This document shows, piece by piece, positions 60,732-64,000 of a DNA stretch of 64,000 nt. The position numbers and the translations under genes are program-made. How positions within the stretch are numbered: the stretch's first letter is position 1; each line of letters opens with the position of its first letter. The notes beneath the pieces were generated by a model, which saw only the letters and a program-made list of their open reading frames with translations, had not been told where the DNA came from and did not search any database. Source of the stretch: Leifsonia poae (GTDB taxonomy: Bacteria; Actinomycetota; Actinomycetes; Actinomycetales; Microbacteriaceae); NCBI RefSeq assembly GCF_020009625.1, contig NZ_JAIHLP010000002.1, positions 744,001 to 808,000 of the forward strand, in the 5' to 3' direction.

Positions 60732-61362
60732 CGGCCGCCGCCTCCGCCGCGGCACGAAGGATCAGGGCTGTGGACTGCGCTCCCGGATCCCGGTGTCCGA
60801 CCGCCCGCTCTCCCAGGTAGCTCGCGCGACCCTTGTGCGCCACAAGCGGTTCGGTCGCCACCGCGCCGGCTTCGGCCGCATCAGCCGCCTCGCGCAGCAC
60901 CTCGATCGGGTCCGCCCCCGCCTCCAGCGCGGCGGCCGCGGCGTCGACGGCCGGCGTCCAGGCATCGATCATCGTCTTGTCGCCGACGGCGGCCTTGCCC
61001 CGCGACACGATCCCGTCGCGGGCGGCGGTGAGCATCGCCACGACCGTCGCCGCGTCGAGCTCGGCCGCGTCCCCGACCGGCTCAGCCGCCTTGAGGAAGG
61101 CTGTGCCGTAGAGCGGTCCGGATGCGCCGCCCACTGTCGAGATCAGCGTCATCGCCACCGATCGGAGCGCGGCGTTCGGTGTCGCATCCACGGGGAGCCC
61201 ACCGAGGGCGTCGACCACGGCCCGGAGACCACGGTCCATGTTCTCGCCGTGGTCTCCGTCGCCGATCTCGCGGTCGAGGGTGTTGAGATCGTGCTTGTTG
61301 CGGGCGACGACATCCGCCGCCGCCGCCATCCAGGCCGTGACCCAAGTCGTGTTCAGCGTCAT
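60724..61362 (-). CDS. dhaL: Dihydroxyacetone kinase subunit DhaL (ADP-binding)
   Basis: A 212-residue subunit holding ADP that is rephosphorylated by DhaM, so no free ATP is needed. LNTLDREIGDGDHGENMDRG with the magnesium-binding Asp residues and TLISTVGGASGPLYGTAFL are typical, as is the C-terminal RASYLGERAVGHRDPGAQST. It is translated between dhaK (44-nt gap) and dhaM (8-nt overlap). Together the three form a PEP-dependent dihydroxyacetone kinase. Confidence 0.95.
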   Translation of the reverse strand: MTLNTTWVTAWMAAAADVVARNKHDLNTLDREIGDGDHGENMDRGLRAVVDALGGLPVDATPNAALRSVAMTLISTVGGASGPLYGTAFLKAAEPVGDAAELDAATVVAMLTAARDGIVSRGKAAVGDKTMIDAWTPAVDAAAAALEAGADPIEVLREAADAAEAGAVATEPLVAHKGRASYLGERAVGHRDPGAQSTALILRAAAEAAADD

Positions 61363-61406
61363 CCGCCGTCCTCCCGTTGTTCGATGTTCCCGGGGCTACC
61401 GGGTGT

Positions 61407-62408
61407 TCAGAGACCCCACCGCAGTGCGGCGGTGTGAACGGGCGCGTCCCAGAGGGCCGTGAGCTCGTCATCCAGTTTCAGCACGGAGATCGACGCGCCC
61501 TGCATCTCCAGCGAGGTCACCAGGCTGCCGACCAGCGACCGGCCGAGGATGATGCCGCGCTCATCGAGAATCTCCGCCGCGCGCCGGAACACGATGTAGA
61601 GCTCCGACAGCGGCGTGCCTCCCATGCCGTTGACGAAGAGCAGCACGGTGTCCCCCGAGGCGAAGGGCAGATCGTCGAGGATCGCGGCCATCAATCGGTC
61701 GACAAGCTGGTCGACCGGTTCCAGTTTGATCCGCTCACGACCCGGTTCGCCGTGGATGCCCACACCGAACTCGACCTCGTCGTCGCCGATGTCGAATCCC
61801 GGCTCACCGGCGTGCGGCACGGTTCCGGCAGTGAGCGCCAGACCCATCGAACGCACATTGGCGTTGACCTTCTCCGCCACCGCGGTCACCGCATCGAGGT
61901 CATCGCCGCGATCGGCCGCCGCGCCCGCGATCTTCTCCACCAGCACCGTTCCCGCCACCCCGCGCCGACCGGCCGTGTAGAGCGAATCCTGCACGGCGAC
62001 GTCGTCATTCGTCACGACGGAGCGCACGCTGATGCCCTCGGCTGCCACGAGATCGGCGGCCGTCTCGAAATTCAGCACGTCGCCGGTGTAGTTCTTCACG
62101 ATGTGCAGCACGCCCGCGCCGCCATCGGCGGCCTTGGTGGCCTCGACGATCGGCATCGGCGTCGGCGAGGTGAACACCGGCCCGGGAACGGCGGCGTCGA
62201 GCATCCCCCGACCGACGAAACCGGCATGCAGGGGTTCGTGACCGCTGCCACCTCCGCTGACGAGGCCGACTTTGCCCGGCACCGGACCATCGGCCCGCGA
62301 CACGAAATCAGGATCATGCGACACCGTGACGATGTCGGCATGAGCTCGGGCGAACCCGTCGAGAGACTCGCTCACGACGTCTGTGACGCCGTTGATGAGC
62401 TTCTTCAT
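61407..62408 (-). CDS. dhaK: Dihydroxyacetone kinase subunit DhaK (substrate-binding)
   Basis: Binds dihydroxyacetone covalently as a hemiaminal to a histidine. From ATG 62408 (AGGAAGGG upstream) it has 333 residues. KKLINGVTDVVSESLDGFA, LVSGGGSGHEPLHAGFVG, the substrate histidine in FGVGIHGEPG (His219) and VLLFVNGMGGTPLSELY are all present. The reaction makes dihydroxyacetone phosphate for glycolysis. It is downstream of trpD by 23 nt, an odd partner, and could be transcribed with it. Confidence 0.95.
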   Translation of the reverse strand: MKKLINGVTDVVSESLDGFARAHADIVTVSHDPDFVSRADGPVPGKVGLVSGGGSGHEPLHAGFVGRGMLDAAVPGPVFTSPTPMPIVEATKAADGGAGVLHIVKNYTGDVLNFETAADLVAAEGISVRSVVTNDDVAVQDSLYTAGRRGVAGTVLVEKIAGAAADRGDDLDAVTAVAEKVNANVRSMGLALTAGTVPHAGEPGFDIGDDEVEFGVGIHGEPGRERIKLEPVDQLVDRLMAAILDDLPFASGDTVLLFVNGMGGTPLSELYIVFRRAAEILDERGIILGRSLVGSLVTSLEMQGASISVLKLDDELTALWDAPVHTAALRWGL

Positions 62409-62431
62409 CGAAACCCTTCCTTTCACTTCTG

Positions 62432-63481
62432 TCAGTGCGTCGCCGCCACCCACTCATCGAGCTTCGCGGCCGCAGCCCCGGAGTCGATCGCCTGGGCGGC
62501 GACCGCCATTGTCGAACGGAACCGATCCAGGATGGCTTCCTGAACCCTCGACGGGTCGGACGCGAGCTCGTATGCCACGAGTCCGGCCGCCGCGTTGAGT
62601 AACACGATGTCGCGCACGGGACCTTCTTCGCCCGCCAGCACGGCACGCACGACGCTCGCGTTGTACGCGGCGTCCTTTCCGAGCAGATCGTCCATCTTCG
62701 CGCGCGGGATGCCGAGGTCGCGCGGATCGATGTCGTGCTCGGTGACCAGCCCGCGGGAGACCTCCCAGACGTGGCTGTGACCGGTGGTGGAGAGCTCGTC
62801 GAGCCCATCGTCACCCCGGAAGACGAGAGCGGTCGCGCCCCGCGTTTGGAAGACGCCGACGAACAGCGGCACCCGGTCGAGCGTCGCCACGCCGACGGCC
62901 GAGGCCTCCGGGCGCGCGGGGTTGCAGAGCGGTCCGAGGTAGTTGAAGACGGTCGGAACGCCGAGCTGGGCGCGCACCGGGGCGGCGTTGGCGAATCCCG
63001 GGTGGAACGCCGAGGCGAACGCGAAGGTGATCCCGGCCCGCTGAAGCACCTCCGCCACCTTCTCGGGTGGAAGGGCGAGGTCGATGCCGAGCTCGGCCAA
63101 GACATCCGAGGAGCCCGACGAGGAGCTCGCGGCGCGATTGCCGTGCTTGATCACGGGTACGCCCGTGGCCGCCGCGACGATGGATGCGGTGGTCGAGATG
63201 TTCACGGTGCCGAACCGGTCCCCCCCGGTTCCGACGATGTCGAGCGCCATCGGGTCCACGGGCAGGGGAACAGCGTGGTCGAGGATCGCGTCGCGGAAAC
63301 CGACGATCTCGTCCACCGTCTCGCCCTTGGCGCGCAGGGCGATGAGGAACGCCGCGAGCTGAGCCTGGGTGGCCTCTCCGGTCATGACCTGGTCCATCGC
63401 CCATGCCGCGTCGGCGACACTCAGATCCTCCCGCTCCAGCAATGCGGTGAGAATCGACGACCAGGACTGCATTTCCGACAT
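62432..63481 (-). CDS. trpD: Anthranilate phosphoribosyltransferase
   Basis: Second step of tryptophan synthesis: joins anthranilate and PRPP. It has 349 residues. The PRPP motif DIVGTGGDRFGTVNIST, VIKHGNRAASSSSGSSDVLAELG, FAFASAFHPGFANAAPVRAQLGVPTVFNYLGPLCNPA are conserved. No other trp gene is in the window. It diverges from ctaE, as in mycobacteria (Rv2192c-Rv2193). TAGGAT ends 6 nt before the ATG, which fits a leaderless mRNA. Confidence 0.96.
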   Translation of the reverse strand: MSEMQSWSSILTALLEREDLSVADAAWAMDQVMTGEATQAQLAAFLIALRAKGETVDEIVGFRDAILDHAVPLPVDPMALDIVGTGGDRFGTVNISTTASIVAAATGVPVIKHGNRAASSSSGSSDVLAELGIDLALPPEKVAEVLQRAGITFAFASAFHPGFANAAPVRAQLGVPTVFNYLGPLCNPARPEASAVGVATLDRVPLFVGVFQTRGATALVFRGDDGLDELSTTGHSHVWEVSRGLVTEHDIDPRDLGIPRAKMDDLLGKDAAYNASVVRAVLAGEEGPVRDIVLLNAAAGLVAYELASDPSRVQEAILDRFRSTMAVAAQAIDSGAAAAKLDEWVAATH

Positions 63482-63487
63482 AGTGCG

Positions 63488-63493
63488 ATCCTA
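63488..63493 (-). promoter_or_regulatory. -10 box of trpD
   Basis: TAGGAT on the minus strand, 6 nt from the trpD ATG, without a ribosome-binding site, which predicts a leaderless start. Confidence 0.5.
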
Positions 63494-63610
63494 CTGAGCC
63501 CGCGCGCTCGCTGCGTTCCGACGGGGTAAAAGTCGCGACTAAGGGCAGCCTTACCCGACAAATACCGCATTCCGGCCTGTCGGATGAGAAAACCACGGCT
63601 TCTTTTCAGC

Positions 63611-63616
63611 CATAAT
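63611..63616 (+). promoter_or_regulatory. -10 box of ctaE
   Basis: CATAAT, five of six consensus bases, ends 7 nt before the GTG at 63624. It overlaps an in-frame ATG at 63615, so the GTG is the better start. Confidence 0.5.
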
Positions 63617-63623
63617 GGTTACC

Positions 63624-64000
63624 GTGACGAGCACCTCAATATCTCCTACGGCGAGTGCGCCTTCCATCAACCGGCCCAATGTGGTGGCCGTCGGCACCAT
63701 TGTCTGGCTGGGCAGTGAGGTCATGTTCTTCGCGGGTCTCTTCGCGATCTACTTCACCCTCCGCTCCACGTCCCCCGGACTCTGGGCAGCGGAGACCGCG
63801 CACTTGAACGTTCCGTACTCCCTCACGAACACGATCATCCTTGTGTCGAGTTCGTTCACCTGCCAGGCCGGCGTCTTCGCGGCGGAGCGGCTCCAGCCGC
63901 GCGCCACGGGCTGGAGCCCGCGCAAATGGGGAATGGTCGAGTGGTTCACACTCACATACGCGCTCGGCGCGATCTTCGTCTCCGGCCAGATCCTCGAGTA
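63624..64000 (+). CDS. ctaE: Cytochrome c oxidase subunit III, N-terminal part (cut by window edge)
   Basis: Membrane subunit of the aa3-type terminal oxidase. About 125 residues are visible: a short hydrophilic N-terminus, then helix 1 (NVVAVGTIVWLGSEVMFFAGLFAIYFTLR), a loop, and helix 2 around LTNTIILVSSSFTCQAGVFA. In actinobacteria this gene heads the ctaE-qcrCAB run for the bc1-aa3 supercomplex; that lies beyond position 64000. I take the GTG at 63624 as start because CATAAT sits at the leaderless distance. An ATG at 63615 is in frame. Confidence 0.92.
   Translation, partial: MTSTSISPTASAPSINRPNVVAVGTIVWLGSEVMFFAGLFAIYFTLRSTSPGLWAAETAHLNVPYSLTNTIILVSSSFTCQAGVFAAERLQPRATGWSPRKWGMVEWFTLTYALGAIFVSGQILE

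Noticed and set aside
63540-63558. IdeR-like sequence (GGGCAGCCT core) between trpD and ctaE
   Set aside because: The right half departs from the consensus, it lies 66-84 nt upstream of ctaE, and no other iron gene is near. It would need a motif scan to judge.

Overview
The window is chromosomal DNA from a high-GC actinobacterium, most likely a member of the Microbacteriaceae close to Leifsonia. The evidence is strong GC bias at third codon positions, the conserved actinobacterial block DUF3159-DUF3710-dut-DUF3093-DUF4193-sepH-parC/parE-DUF7455-sigA, and a second block (M17 aminopeptidase, lpd, E2, lipB, lipA, DUF4191, RDD, glnA, glnE, glnA2, panB, coiled-coil/Nif3 pair, trpD-ctaE) that parallels the Rv2192-Rv2230 neighbourhood of Mycobacterium tuberculosis. 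I see no prophage, insertion sequence, CRISPR array, tRNA or 5S/16S/23S gene. The only structural RNA is rnpB (RNase P RNA).

Layout. 1-6.4 kb: N-terminal part of aconitase with a palindromic operator upstream, a CtpE-like P-type ATPase, and the dut cluster. 6.6-14.1 kb: sepH (FtsZ regulator), an alkaline-phosphatase-fold enzyme, and convergent parC and parE. 14.1-19.2 kb: a cell-wall block of two alanine-racemase paralogues facing gatD-murT, then sigA. 19.5-28 kb: an MFS transporter, a PAC2 protein, pepA, lpd, the lipoylated E2 and a pseudokinase. 28.1-39.2 kb: lipoate synthesis (lipB-lipA) and the glutamine synthetase system (glnA under a complete GlnR box, adenylyltransferase glnE, glnA2), with a tyrosine phosphatase and an acyltransferase inserted. 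39.3-46.1 kb: panB, map, ppgK, kdpDE and rnpB. 46.2-52.3 kb: coiled-coil/Nif3 pair, a long NCS1 permease, thyA-dfrA and DUF1345. 52.4-60 kb: an aspartate-type aminotransferase, a GNAT enzyme, an MFS-marR pair, a holin-like membrane protein, a second M17 peptidase and another MFS exporter. 60-64 kb: dhaM-dhaL-dhaK behind trpD, and the start of ctaE.

The most interesting region is 14.1-17.9 kb. The two overlapping racemase genes have decayed in complementary ways: the first has lost the PLP lysine and most of the barrel but keeps the catalytic tyrosine loop, and the second keeps the barrel and lysine but lacks that loop. In homodimeric Alr each active site takes its lysine from one subunit and its tyrosine from the other, so the pair looks like an obligate heterodimer with one composite site. 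Facing it, GatD has Ala where the glutaminase Cys should be, and MurT has no cysteines at all, so it lacks the usual zinc ribbon. Microbacteriaceae are known for B-type peptidoglycan, in which the D-Glu alpha-carboxyl carries the cross-bridge instead of an amide, so a repurposed MurT-GatD would make sense.

Other patterns: about fifteen genes have a TANNNT-type -10 box ending 6-7 nt before the start codon, which indicates leaderless mRNAs. Three genes (lpd, the pseudokinase, an MFS transporter) carry a one-base loss in a G/C run, which is probably sequence error but could be real. Three convergent gene pairs share a CTAG that provides both TAG stops.
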